This document shows, in pieces, positions 11,541 through 25,022 of a stretch of DNA of 64,000 nucleotides. How positions within the stretch are numbered: the first letter of the stretch is position 1; each line of letters begins with the position of its first letter. The stretch spans positions 29,958,054-30,022,053 of the forward strand of contig NC_092562.1 in NCBI RefSeq assembly GCF_037975245.1, written 5' to 3'. Origin of the DNA: Apostichopus japonicus (lineage: Eukaryota; Echinodermata; Holothuroidea; Aspidochirotida; Stichopodidae). Made by a program: the position numbers and the translations under genes. Below the pieces are notes generated by a model. That model made no database searches, was not told where the DNA came from, and was given only the letters and a program-made list of their open reading frames with translations.

Positions 11541-13909
11541 TTAACCAGCCCTACCCAACCTGCACCTACTGTATCTACAACTGTCCAAGAGCAATCTACG
11601 TTTTTTCCATCTGAAATGATTTTCTAAGTTGAAAAGATTCCAAATTTGAGTTACAGTAAAATGTTGAATTGGAGCCACCCCGAGGTTTAAGTTGTAATCC
11701 ATACGCCCTTTAATTGCTTCTCCCACATTTGTGGTCGTTTAATTAAGCATGGTAAAAATAACTGCCTGGTTATGATTATAATTGCTACAAACACTACGCA
11801 CTCAACAAAATGAAAAGTAGTTAAAAGATTCAATCATGGGAAAATAGTTGAGAAAACTTGAACAACAAGTACTGGAAAAGGTTCAAGAATCATAGTCATT
11901 CATTTCAAACCCCTTCTGCCAAACATTTACATTTTAGCCAAAATGATTCCAACTAATGCAGTAAGTCATGCTGAATGTAGATTTTTACATTATAAAGCCT
12001 TTTACTGTCATTTTGCTCTCTAACAAGACTTTTTGTTTCATCGCCATCATTAAACACAAAGTATGTACTCTATGGGACATGTTGTGAAAAACATACCCAA
12101 GTTCAATATGTGATCCTTTCTGGAAAACTATGACTATTGTGATTTGAAACCAACCAATTAATAATGATGAAATGATGGCATGTTTGTGAAGGCAGATGGG
12201 TTAATGGAGAAATGGTCAAGGTCAAAGGGAGGGGGAAGTCAGGTTGTTAGGGTTTGCCCAAGGGAATAATGTTACAGTAAGGGAACCATATTTGTTAGGG
12301 TTGGCCAAAGTAGCAAGGTTAATTACAATCAGGGGAACCTTAGTGTTTCCATCAATTCAAGGGACATATTGTGGTACATGACACCCCCCTCCCCCTCATC
12401 CCATCCTCATTACCATCCCCTACCTACTGTATCTATTTTGCATAACTCGGTCGGTACCTTTTCTGTACGGTAAAAGAGAGGAGTACAGTAGCATTTGGGG
12501 ATCTCTAAGTGTGTTTTGGTGGTAATATGTTTCAGGGACATGCCATTAATACTCCAGATACACTAAACAAGTATTTTGTTTGAGATAAAAATCCAATGTC
12601 AAAGAAACAATGGTAACTGAAACTATCATTAATCACCACCTAGTGAAAGAAAACTATTCCATAACCTGGGACGCTCTCAATCCCGGGATGGTTCATGAAA
12701 TCCACTGATTTCCAGGTACTGTACGTCAAAATCAAGAACATGGGTTATGTGGGCTTCATGGGGACAACAGGTTGAAGGGTTCCAAGAAGGACATCATGTT
12801 TGCACTTTGGGAATATTGGATCCATTTAATAATGAATTTTTGCTACCTCACCAAGATACAATCCCCATCCCAGCTCTCACATTGACTAAAAGTTAATTAA
12901 GTGTACTGTAACTAAATAAGTTTAAGCACAGTAACCTTCTTGTCGCGCAACCAACCCCTGCACATAAATGAAGATTTAACTTTGCTCGCATTGCATATCC
13001 CCACCCCAACACCCCAAAGATAGGCCTAACAACACTAAAAATAGTTATATATATATACATGTACTGTACAGTAAACAGGAATGCTGTGTGACCTTACCAG
13101 GTAGAAATTATCACCAAAAGCAAAGTCAGTCATAAAATCTATCTGAATCTTGCTCCAACTCCTTCCAATATTGGCTCATAAAACAGCAGCATCCCCCTCC
13201 TCCTATATACAGTATATAAGGCATATATAGTAGAAGCTTCCTTCATATACTCACCAAGATGCTATGGTCATTGATGTAACGGAAGACTGTCAGCAGACAG
13301 GTACATCTTCCTTCAAATGGTTATAACCCTTAGTCCATGTTTATATAAATTTTCAAAAATAAGATGGCCCTAATAATAACTCACAAATGAAAGAGTTTGG
13401 TTAGGTTAAGTGAAGAAAGCTTGTGTACAGGTAATACAGAATAAAAATCTTTAATAAAATAGAAACTGATGGATGTGTTGGTCAATTTGAGATGTTTCAA
13501 TTTAAAAAACTTGAGGTCTCAATTTGGTTATTTTGTAATGTTAATCATGTTTACTGTATAAAATTAAATCATGCAAAATAAGTGGGTTGGGGCTATAGGC
13601 CTATGGGCATTTCCATGAAAAAGTGGACATGGGCTCAAAATATAAATTCTGCAATGACATCTTATCATTGGTTAAATGTTGTTGTAAACATATCCAAGTT
13701 TGTGGAATCAATATGATACCTTCCTAAATATTGATTTTTTTATTTAGGTATTTGCATATGAAGTGAGAGTATGCTGTAATGCAAATTTTGTCCACAAATT
13801 ATGAACATATAATTGTTGTTGTTCTCCTAAGAAATTAAATGGTGATATACTTAACTGATTTGTTCATTTATTGCTCTAATACATACAGGTAGGGCACTAA
13901 CTTCAGATA

Positions 13910-16900
13910 CAGTACTGATTTCGCTTAACTCCCGTTGAAAAAAAATCAACGATCGATAACAAAAGTTAAAAATCGATAAAAAAAGTTGAAATTCGGTTAA
14001 TTTCGTTGACAAGATTTAGGCTACTGCGGGCACGGTTGTCAACGAAGTTTCAACGAAATTTCCACGAAAGTTATCGCGATCAAAAACCGCAAAGGCAATT
14101 CTAGACATATCAAGGTTGTGACTTGCGTTGAATCCTTAGTGTAACTACAGCCGTTTTCAGACTCTACCAGAAGTTGCCGAGGAATATTACAAACGTTGCA
14201 AAAGTGTGATTGTATATAAGACGGAGTAAGTTCTGTACTAGGTGTTTGAAAAATGATTTGGCTAGGATAATAAAAACTAGTCTTGGTCGATCGTAGCAAG
14301 CACATTCTATGACTCTTAAGTTATAGGCTAGTATTAAACTAGGATAAGTTTAAGTTAACTCACCAAGGAACGCAGTGTCAGAAAAAACAAGAAAAAAATA
14401 TCAACAATGAAACAGTCGTAGCTGGATATCAAAGAGATCTTTATTTCCAAAAAATTCCTGTGTTACTTGACGTACTACGGTACCGTTTACTACAGAACCG
14501 CACTCACTTTCAAACTTTTCTGAGAGCGCATTCCGTCCAAAAAATCTCCCCCGACTTCAATGCACGCAAAAAAAAAAAAAAAAACTTATTTTCCCCCTAA
14601 CCCGTTACTGTAAGTTGCCCGCGAAAGCAGATGGACTGCCCTGGTAAGGTCGCAGCCTGGGTCTGGGCCACCTGTAGTATGCTGCTTACATGTGCATTCC
14701 CTACCCTGGATATCCCCACCACCAAACTTTTTTGAAAGGCTTAGTCCAATCATAAACTTGGCTTTGTCAAATTCACGCCTACCTTATGTTAATTAGCATA
14801 GTATTTATCTTCGTGGGGGGTTTAGCACCGCAGAACCTTCATGGCTGGCTGCCTCTAGAAGCAAACATTATTTTACCCCTACTGTTCGTAATGGAATGGA
14901 TGTTATCTGTTACTTAGTTAATTGAAAACCAAATATTCATTCATATATATATAAGTAGAACAATCCAGCAGGGATAGAAAGTTTATCTTGAATGAACCAA
15001 TCAAAAGTCGTGCTATTAATAAAACTTGAAAACACCTGGCCAGCAAGAGAGTTGCAAACAATTGTTTCCATGGCTACTAAGGAAATAAAGCAGTGACTTG
15101 GGGCCCACGCTGGGTAGATTTCTGTGGAAAATGAATATATTTTCATTGCTTATTTGAGTATTGTATATTGGGAAGAGCTGATCAAACATTACTGGGGAGG
15201 GCTTTCAACTGGCCTGACGGCTTTCAACTGGCCTGACGGCATGTATAAGTTTATTTTAATGAGTAGGGGAGTTTTTATGAGTCTCCCGGTATGCGTCACA
15301 TGAGAAGTAAATGTTTTGTTTTTCGGTTTTATCATCGTTTTTCAAGTGGAACAACTCATAAAATCATGTCAAATGAAAATAATATATATTTGAATATCCT
15401 TCCTTAGTTTTACTAATCAGGAATGCTTGATAAGGCATGCAATGCATCGTTCGAAAATGTAATTTTAAAGTAGAATTGAAAATGAACGACATAAAACAAT
15501 ATCTGTGAAGCGTGTAGAGCACAACTTTGAATATTCGTTGTGAAAGTAAACATAATGAACGATGTTTACTGCGTAAATAAATTTCGCGGAACTGGTACAG
15601 AGAAATTACGTACTGCAGCTTACGTCAGAGAAGCTCATAAATGACACAGGTGGATAGAGCGCATCAAAATTCGGTTTAGGAAATCCCTATACAGCCGAAA
15701 AAAGTCGATGTCTCCTTCCGTTTTCGAGTTATAAGCGATTTTGTGTTTTTGCGATATGGTTTTCAGTATATTTTCATTGAATAAGGGCGTTTTGTTGTGT
15801 GTGTTTAAATAAGGGTGTGACCTATCAGATATTTCGCTAACCGTTTCACCGTATCCCCTGCCGGTCGGTTAAAAGTTTAAACGCCGTTTCCCGCCGTCCC
15901 CCTCCCCTTAGACCCCTCCCTCATTTCAGTCACCACTTCCAGATCCGTCGGCAAGTCAAATTTGACTTAAAATATGCACCAGATTGCATCTAAGGACGTT
16001 TCAAAACTAACAATTTTCCAAAGGGGAGGGGGACACCCCCTCCCTTAGACCCCTCCCCCATTTCAGTCACCACTTCCAGATCCGTCGGCAAATCAAATTC
16101 TCCACACCCCCCAACAACAAAAACCCCTTCGCTACGCCCCTGGTCACATACTGTACATGATACAGTACCTTACATTTGATACAAAAGTTACTTCAAACAA
16201 CAGCTTCCCAAAATTTGTGTCGCAATAGGTTAAGATTTAACCACGCTGCGCAGTACCATTCATAATTTGCATATTACACTCGGCGTCCAGATGGCGGGAG
16301 AATATAACATCATGTTCAATGTGTTGTGTCGTTCCCATGGTGCGATGAACTTGGGCAAGTTGCCAAGTTCGAATGTCAATGACCTACTTATGTTCTGTGA
16401 CCAATGTCAGTTGGAATTATGTGTGTAAAAACTCGGGTTTTTCCATTTGTTATATATATAGAAGTTTTTCCGTAAGCGGAGCGAATTTTAGGGCGGCTCG
16501 TTGATTGTGAGGAAGCACTTATCTAAGCATCAATATTTGTGAAAAAATATCGTAAGTTTTTCAGTTTCATTCATTTTCTTTTATGTTTGCCGCAATCGCG
16601 CCCGCAATGCATGCACAGCATAATATCATGTGTGAAAAAATGGCTGTACACGTGCGGACCTGAGAGAGCAAACTGGCCTTGTGTTGTTAATGTTATGACG
16701 GTACTTTCTAGAACGGCCATTTGCGTCTTTTGGGGTCAACATATTTTCACACGGGGTTTTCACCATGCCATTGATCGATGTATACGGGTGATATGTCGCA
16801 AATATAAACTGAGAAAACGAATTGACGACACTATCATCATGAGCTCATGACTATTGGCCTACTACTTTAGTTATATTAAACACATTATTCATGCCTAAAA

Positions 16901-17692
16901 CATCGTTTTTTTGTTTTTATAGATAGTTTGCAGTACATTACTAAGTTCTTTACATATTTTAAAATAATTTTCATGTTTAAAAGTAAACAAAATAGAAAAA
17001 ATAAAAAGAGAAAACGCCTTTTCGAAAAATGGAAGCGTCCTCGCAGAATGGGCGGGGCATCTTTATTTTGCTTCAAGTTACATGTTTTCGCTCAGAAACA
17101 AAGTTTCATACTCCAACTCTAATAAGAAACCAAATTTACATCTCTAAAAAATAACTATTTTTCGTAATCTGCAAGTAAACCAAGTTTATATGTCCATTCA
17201 TTGTTATTTAAATGGTTAAACAGCACTCATAATTTATCTGGAAGGGTGCCTCGTGGTACATAGCTTTGACTGCAACCTCTCTTACGTCCTGGCGAAGTTA
17301 AGACTTATGTCACTGTGTTTTGGGTTCACAGTTAGAAAACGTCCCCCGTCAGTTTCACTACATGTTTCTTTGAGTGTCACTACTCAGTAAGTACAGGAAT
17401 GTTCTTGAGAAAATTCCTACCTTCAAACGACTGTTCCAAAGTCTAATCAATACTAATAAACGAAGTTGCTCGTTTTCCGACGTTTCTCGTAACCACACAT
17501 TGACCTTCTATTTCGTTTAAAAAAGAATTTCAACGTATCGTTGAAAATTCCACGAAGGAAATGACCGAAATAACCAATCGTTAAAATTCGTGGAATTTCG
17601 ATAAAAATCGGGGAATTTCGATGACAAAACGTGGAAATTCGGTTATTTTCCTTTCAACGAATTTTAACGGGAGTTAAGCGAAATCAGTACTG
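13910..17692. mobile_element. Tc1-type element with CAGTACTG inverted ends
   Basis: The left end is CAGTACTGATTTCGCTTAAC and the right end is its exact inverse, with TA on both sides (13908-13909, 17693-17694). A TA duplication with CAGT ends fits the Tc1/mariner superfamily. Beneath both ends lie many short words related to CGATAAAAATCG. No transposase frame survives in the 3.8 kb, so it is non-autonomous or decayed. Positions from about 16465 to 17692 recur inverted at 44161-45406. Confidence 0.8.
15894..16145. repeat. CCCCTCCC-rich direct repeat, nested
   Basis: Two direct copies of a segment of about 70 bases (CCCTTAGACCCCTCC, then TTTCAGTCACCACTTCCAG) begin near 15896 and 16038. It ends CTTCGCTACGCCCCTGG, like the termini of the G-rich repeats elsewhere in the window. 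It lies inside the Tc1-type element. Confidence 0.6.
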
Positions 17693-17933
17693 TATAACTA
17701 CCAACCATATATATATCCCGAATAATCAATTTTTGCTTTTATTCAAACCTCATTAGGTGATGTAACATGAGTAACCAAAATTATTATTTTTTCCCCATAC
17801 ATCACATATGACACTATTAAAAATCTTATAATTGGATTTTGGTTTCTAATCATCATCCCAAAATGTGAAACAAGTAAAGAAATGTTGTGCATCCCACTAT
17901 TAGAAGTTAAGGGTACTGTAGGTGATGCAAATT

Positions 17934-18000
17934 GTAACGTGAGTTACCATGTAACGTGAGTTACCATGTAAACGTGAGTTACCATACAATATAATCATGC
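17934..18000 (+). repeat. three GTAACGTGAGTTACC words in tandem
   Basis: GTAACGTGAGTTACCAT occurs twice at a 17-base period, with a third copy carrying one extra A. A diverged copy sits near 17762. The same word returns at 22287-22327 beyond the hAT insertion. See also the related words at 22689-24381. Confidence 0.8.
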
Positions 18001-19091
18001 TTAGAATGTCAGTGTAGTAGACAAATATGCTACCAAGTCAAACTTGACGCACCAAATGTGTTGAATAAACATGGTCATTTCAAGTTTTCTACAGAAAAAT
18101 GGACAATAATTCATTCACAATGAATTATGGCTTAAAACTGTAAATATGTTATTGAAGTTCAGTTAGTTTTTATCAAAGTCATGATTTGAGAAAGTTGTTG
18201 GTTTTCACTGTTTTATAATCATTGTTAATATTAGTGTTTACACAAGGGTCCAAAAATCAGGAACCTACAGTAGTACCCGAGAGCTGTTACCTGTCGGGTA
18301 TCCTGGTACCCGGAAAAAAATTTACCCTCGTGTCTTCAAGAAACTACATATTGGATGCAGATACTAAACGAATTATATTCTCCACTGACAATGTTTTCTT
18401 GTTCAAATAGATTTATAAGGTATAAAACCTTCCTCAATAATTTCTATTTGCTAAATTGTTTCTTTCATTAACTTGTTAATAACTTCATATAATTAACATC
18501 ACTACTAACATCGCACTGCCGCCGCTGCTTATGTTTGCTCTCCCATATAATATCCAATTTAGCTCTTAAAGGGGATATTTCAAAACTAGGTGTCACTTGA
18601 CCTAAAATTTATTTTGCCTCTTTTACACCATCAAATGCTGTTTTTATCTGAAAAAGGGTCTAAATTTAGAGAATCAAAGTTATCAAACAGCCTGACTGGT
18701 TTCTGTCCTTTACAGGTACAAGAAAATTTATACGCACTCAAAGTTGATATTCCAAAAAGGTAGGAACACTATGAAATAAAAAAATTTCAGTACCAGTAAA
18801 GTAACAAGAGGTATGCCACTATAATAATGTTTTTCAATATAGATATTGCACCTTTTTTAAACTTTCAAGCTGCAAAATATTCAAAGACCAATAATTTTTT
18901 AATTATAGGATCATATATTTCAGGGTCACACTGTAACAAAAAAATGGTCAAATAGATTTACCCAGAAAATATAAACCACACTGAACAGATTGAATCCAGC
19001 TAAATTATCTCTAAGCCGCCAAGACGACACAAACACAAGGGCTGGTCTAGATTGTCTGTCTGCGTGGTGTGGAATGGGTAGCAATATTATG

Positions 19092-19140
19092 GTCACGCCG
19101 TAACGTTACGGCGTGACAATCATGCATGTCACGCCGTAAC
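19092..19140. repeat. perfect 26-bp palindrome of GTCACGCCGTAAC
   Basis: GTCACGCCGTAAC is joined directly to its inverse at 19092-19117. A third forward copy follows at about 19128-19140. Further copies or variants occur near 20765, 20778, 20953 and 21119. Confidence 0.85.
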
Positions 19141-21401
19141 ATTTTTAATTTGGTTCATATTATATGCTGATTGAAAGTCTCAATATTCCAAATTGTGTTC
19201 ACCTTATAATAGGAAATGTAAATGATTAAAAGGTCCTTAAAATCTCACATAGTCAAAGCTAATCTTTGAGTTATAAAATTGGTGCTTGTGAGCTGCTTTT
19301 CAGTTGATGCTCATGATGTTTTGTATGCATTTTAAAGGAGAAACACAAACTCAAACATCAACCTTTAAAACTCTTATGGTAGAAAACTAAAATCTAAGCA
19401 AACTGTCAAGAAAAGCTACTGTAGTTAAAGCTCATATCTAGCCCAAGTTATCCATGCTAAAATTTGACAAATGGAAGCTGCCATTTTGCTCAATTCTGGA
19501 CTATATATATACTTAAGTTACATGAATACATAATTTCCCCAGAAGGATGATGAAGTGTATTTTTCTCCTTCATAATTTTATATTCATTTTTTGTTCCAAA
19601 ACTTGGTAAAAGTACTACAAAGTCGTAAAAGCTTGTTTTGAAAATGACTGTGTACACAAAAATGTCCAAAAATGTTTGTTGAGTAGTAATGTTAAAGTTT
19701 TAAAGGAATATTCACATGGATTTTTGAAAATTCTTTAAAAGAGAGGAACATTTTTGAAACAAAAAGGTGCAAAAACCACCTTGATACCATGTTCCCTTAA
19801 AGAGATATGAGTTTTTACAGAGTAAAAAAGTGCACTTAAAAGCATGTTAATTTAATTCTGTGATGTCATACAAACAAATCTATGAAAATTCTGTATGTAC
19901 TGTATTTCTTTGAAAATTCATCACCTTGTTCTAAGATATTTGAAACATTTTTCAAAAGCAAATTTTGGCAGGTAATAACATACAGTTTATATTTTTATTT
20001 GTAAATCATCTGTCCTTGTACCCAACAGTTTTTGTTATGAAAACATTTAATGACATATTCTATCAAAATACATTCATAAAAACTTTGCTTGAATTTGCCA
20101 CTGTGATGTCACACTTAACCTTTGACCGTCTATCTGCAGACAATTTCTTAGAATTTCAAACTTGAATATTCATATTTGATATCAACATGATTTGTTTCAC
20201 CAGTTTGTTTAATTTTTTTTTTTCTCTTATACCTGTATACTGATTTTCAAAAATCCTTTGGAAAAGTCCACAATATTCAACTCCATGGACTCAAAGTATA
20301 TGCTTTGATACTTATATTGGGGTTACGGGAGGGGATGCAGTGGATTTCAAAGGAAATTGGTGTTGATCTTGACTACCTTCTGTGAACACTGTAACTTATG
20401 TAAATGACAATGTAAAATCAACCTAGAGAGATTTATTTACTTTTATCTCAAAAATCTCTTTATTCTGTGTCATTAAATTTTAAACATAAATCCTTGTTAT
20501 TATTGGAAGGGGATCTTATAAAAATCATGTTGATATTAAAACAGTACCCAATGGAGCATTTACTTTCTGTTTTATGATGCTTCTCATTTTCAGATATTTG
20601 TAAAATTTAAAGTATGAATTTGATTGTTCAGTGATAATTTCAATATATCTTTAGAAATACAATATATTGTAGTGATTGTTATCATTTTAATACTCAAATG
20701 AAACAAAATAATAAACATACTGTACTTGGCCAAATATCAAATTTTCTAAAAAAAGTGTAGATCGTCACGCTGTAACGTCACGCCGTAAGCCAGTTTTCTC
20801 CTAAACCACAATGACCTTGCACTAATCCTATTTAGAAATGGTAAAATACATTTTCAAAATAAACTGAGCCAAAGGGGAGAAACTCAATGCAAGTACTTGA
20901 GATAATATTCACAAATGAATGCAAATGACGACAAAAGTTCAAATTTATCTTGTCACGCCAAAACGAAATTTCAAATGCACCTCACAGCAAAATGAAAAGA
21001 GATTTTTCAGTTCTGATTTGTTTTTATAAATTTGTCTTATGAAAGACTATAAACACAGATTTTGAGGGCTTTTAAAATTCAAAGTCTGGATCATGACAAC
21101 ACAAAAACCAGCCAAATTGTCACGCCGTAAAAAAATTAGGGTTTTGAGATATCCCCAAAACAGGTTTTACTAACACTCTATTATGCAGGCCCAGGGTTCG
21201 CATTAGCTGCGCAGTTGCGTGATTCCCGCAAGTTGATCGCATTTGGAAAAGAAAACGTTTAGTTAAAAACCATTTGCGATTATTATTTTTAGTTATCACG
21301 TCTATAATCCAGTAACATCTCGTAAATGTCAGTCTTCCCATTTATGAAATAAACGAATGATAAAATAGTATATACTGTAATTGTGAGAATTCTTTCAATT
21401 T

Positions 21402-21720
21402 CTTCCACATGGTAGCCTAACACCACACTCAGTCAATGGGGTAATCTTGCCTAACCATCTGTTTATTCTCTGAAATTGTGACACAGTTATAAGATATCTA
21501 TGGAAAACTTATATATTATTGCTGTTATCTTCAACCACATGGTAGCCTAACACCACACTCAGTCAATGGGGTAATCTAGCCTAACCATCTGTTTATTCTC
21601 TGAAATTGTGACACAGTTATAAGATATCTATGGAAAACTTATATATTATTGCTGTTATCTTCAACCACATGGTAGCCTAACACCACACTAAGTTAATGGG
21701 AAAATCTTGCCTAACCATCG
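21402..21720 (+). repeat. 130-bp tandem repeat, about 2.5 copies
   Basis: CACATGGTAGCCTAACACCA recurs at 21406, 21536 and 21666, an exact 130-base period, with nearly identical sequence between. A related diverged copy appears near 51880-51960. Confidence 0.9.
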
Positions 21721-22580
21721 GTATGCAAAGAAAAAAAAAGTCACACTTTGCATAGGATTCGGGTAATAAGTTAGCAACCGGATAGTATCGCATCAAGTGG
21801 GTACCCGGATACCCGTGCAAACACTAGTTAATATGCGTGTTAATGTACAATTTAACCCTTTCATACTGTACTTAAAAGGGAAGTTTGATTTTGTACATTA
21901 GGCTAGGCCAGACATAAGAAAACGGGGGCTGCTAACGCTGTTAGACAGTGAAAGACCCCATTCTCATAATAACCCATAACATATAGATACATCCACATGA
22001 AATATTACTCTGTATCACAGGGCTTCTTGAAACTCCCCACTTGAAATGTCACACAATCTTTATCATTGATGTCAATTGTTTTGGCCATTTCCGCCAGTGT
22101 TCATTTGAATCATTGGCTATAATGTTGATTCCTATCAGTATTTGAAACTGTAAATAAGTTAATAACAGTTACATTGTGTTACAAAGTGAACACAAGAAGT
22201 AATTTTATTAAGGCTTGAAACTGTTACATAAGAATTAATAAGATTGAATTGTGTCAGCAACTTATTTTTTATGAACTGTTATGTGTGGATAAATTGTAAC
22301 ATGAGTTACCGTAACGTGAGTTACCAGGTCAATTCCATGATAAGGTCAACATCATACCAAAAAATTTAAAATCATTGTACATTAAAAATTGTATAAGTTT
22401 CCAATAAATAGAATACTTGTAGTTACTAAAAATAATTTTTTCACCCCCAAAACATCATTTGTTTGATTATGGGGTCAGTTATAACAAATGGTTCCCGTTG
22501 TAACTAAATTATGAAAAATACAGTGAAATTTCATTTTGTGCAGATTTGTACATAGTAATCATAGATATCATCAGTTTTTT

Positions 22581-23275
22581 GGACTAATTATATTTGCTAT
22601 AGCATAGTGCTCACTTAATAGCTTCAATTTTTTTTCGACATCAAGGCATTAGACAATAGTGGTGAATTGAAAACACCCTCCATTTACTGTCACGCGAGTC
22701 ACAAAATTTACTGTTTTTGTTTTTTTTCTCCTTGCCTGCACAATAGTTTTACCCCAAATAATGAATATCAAGTCTTCACATAGATACCAAAAGGATTACT
22801 GAATTTTCCTTTCCAGAAGATATTCAAATTTTGCGGAAAATCACCCTTTATGAATGTCACACGAGTCACGTCACGCGAGTCACGTCAAATCAAGATAGTG
22901 TTTCTACCTATTTACTGTGTGTTGGACTAATTATATTTGCTATAGCATAGTGCTCACTTAATAGCTTCAATTTTATTTTGATATCAAGGCATTAGACAAC
23001 AGTGGTAAATAGAAAACAGTAAACACCCTCGATTTACTGTCATGGAGTCGCAAAATTGACTGTTTTTGCTTTTTTTCTCCTTGCCTGCACAATAGTTTTA
23101 CTCCAAAATAATGAATATCAAGTCTTCACATAGATACCAAAAGGATTACTGAATTTTCCTTTTCAGAAGATATTCAAATTTTGCAGAAAATCACCCTTTA
23201 TGAATGTCACGCGAGTCACGTCACGCGAGTCACGTCAAATCAAGATAGTGTTTCTACCGATTTACTGTGTGAAAA
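22581..23275 (+). repeat. tandem segmental duplication, 343-bp period
   Basis: GGACTAATTATATTTGCTAT starts at 22581 and again at 22924. The following sequence matches throughout, with few substitutions, up to the words GTTTCTACC-ATTTACTGTG. Each copy ends in paired GTCACGCGAGTCAC words. Confidence 0.9.
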
Positions 23276-24381
23276 TTACAGGGATGTTATCTAGTTTGAT
23301 GAATGAATCACTGATTAAAGATATCATATATGCATTCCCCTTTAATTAGGCAACTTGAATAATATGGGCACACATAATGCAACTAATTAGCATAATTTCA
23401 TTTGAAATATCAGAATTTAAAATCATGAATATTTATTCGCAATATAATGCCTATTTTATCACCACATTTGGAAAGTTAGCACATGTCATTGATTTTTTAG
23501 TATTATACTAAAACATAATCTACATTTGTATCTGGCAATGCCATGTGCTATGACTTGACAACCTTAAGGTCTTAACTGCTCAAGGCATTCCCAAAATCCT
23601 ATGAGCGAATGTATCTTCTCAAATATTACACTTTTGGTTTATTCAAATATGACAAATGAGAATGGTAATTTGAATCACATTTTGATAGATCTGTTTCTTC
23701 TATAACTTTCAAATGAGTGACTTCAACAGACTAAATATTGTTATAAATATTAATTGACAAAATATATTGCCTGAACAACTGTACTACCCGTACAGTATAT
23801 TACCTACTGTCTGCAGTCATGAAGGTAACTCGGGGACATTAATATCATCTGGACATTCCCAAGGGAAGTACCTTTTGGACACTTTCTAGACCAATGAATG
23901 TTATATTTCACTATGCAAGATCTGTACCCTCAATTCACTACTGCATTTGGTCTAGAACTATCCGAAAAGTGAACTTGTCACGCGAGTCACGTTTTCTTGT
24001 CACGCGAGTCACAATACATCTTCATCGTTATTTTCATGCGTTACAACTTTTTTTCAAAGTTGCATAGCAATTGAGGTAGAGGTATTTTTCAACTTCGGTA
24101 TGATTATAAAAAGTGATTGGAAAAATTTTAATAAGACATAAGAAATCGAACATTTGTGTGTGCATTCTGATTTTTGCTAATAGTAACTGTCACGCGAGTC
24201 ACGTTTACTTTTTCGCATATTTCACCCCCAATACTTGAGGTATAAATATTTTTTCTCTACTGTTGTAAGCATTAAGGCGTACATTCACTGCTACATTAAT
24301 GCTTTTCTCCCAGGTAATTTCTTTATTTGTTAAATGATATCAAATAGAGAGGAATTTGAGTAAAAATGTCACGCGAGTCAC
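22689..24381 (+). repeat. dispersed GTCACGCGAGTCAC words (eight intact)
   Basis: Intact copies start at about 22689, 22870, 23206, 23220, 23977, 23998, 24189 and 24368, with a one-base variant near 22856. All are on the plus strand, in otherwise very AT-poor-in-CpG sequence. The word differs from GTAACGTGAGTTAC (17.9 and 22.3 kb) at only three positions, so both are versions of GTMACGYGAGTYAC. Confidence 0.8.
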
Positions 24382-25022
24382 CATGGAATTGACCACCATG
24401 TCTTGCATCATTTTTATGCAACTGGACAATAATATATGATTTTTTTGGTATAACTACCATATTTCACTTGTCTTAGAGTTCATGAGACCAAGATATTACA
24501 ATTGACTGTAGCTTAGGTACAGGTCACACAACAAATAAACACTTGTTTGTGCAGTCTGGAGATCGTTCAACATGGATGGAAATTAGCAATACGACAAGAT
24601 TATATTTTGCAGATTGCAAAGCTACATAGTTGGCAGTTTGAAAACTGGTGAAGTGGATTCAAGTCTTGATCTGGTGTCAGAAACCTTGTTTAAAGGTATG
24701 CTGTATTGACCCCAAATATGCTACATATTCAAATATGGTCACTATGGTCCAAATTCTTGAACTGTATTTATTACAACCTTTGAGGAAATTTGCATCACTT
24801 AGACATTCAGTCATCTTGTGTGTTCCTTAAAAAATGTCTGAGAACAATTTAGAGAGTAAAAACCTCCAAGAAAATACTTTTTGAAAACTTCTAGCAATTA
24901 CAGCGTGTTATAATTTGGGGCGTATACTGACTAAACAAGAAAGGAAGAGAACCAAGATAAAAATGTATCAAATACTTCGTCAAACCATTATCACTGAAAT
25001 CATTTTCTATTCTTGTTACCAG

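Larger units (their letters stand above)
18232..21826. mobile_element. hAT-type element with 8-bp target duplication
   Basis: The left end TAGTGTTTACACAAGGGT and right end ACCCGTGCAAACACTA are imperfect inverted repeats. Both are flanked by the identical 8-mer GTTAATAT (18224-18231, 21827-21834), which identifies a hAT insertion. The 3.6-kb interior is AT-rich and has no transposase frame. It contains repeated GTCACGCCGTAAC words and a 130-base tandem repeat. Confidence 0.8.
10787..25022 (+). other. Tie-like gene intron 1 (14.2 kb)
   Basis: Begins GTAAGT and ends CCAG. It contains a SINE (11411-11540), a Tc1-type element (13910-17692), a hAT element (18232-21826) and zones of spaced repeat words. 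The stretches 11541-13909 and 24400-25022 show no gene, only AT-rich sequence with short chance frames. Confidence 0.65.

Noticed and set aside
16539-17122. Open frames of 60-100 codons inside the Tc1-type element
   Set aside because: They recur, mirrored, in the inverted copy at 44.7-45.3 kb with indels and without domain content, so this is repeat homology and not conserved coding.
22689-24381. CRISPR-like array of regularly repeated words
   Set aside because: Spacing is irregular (14 to over 700 bases), the words are short, and the DNA is an animal intron.
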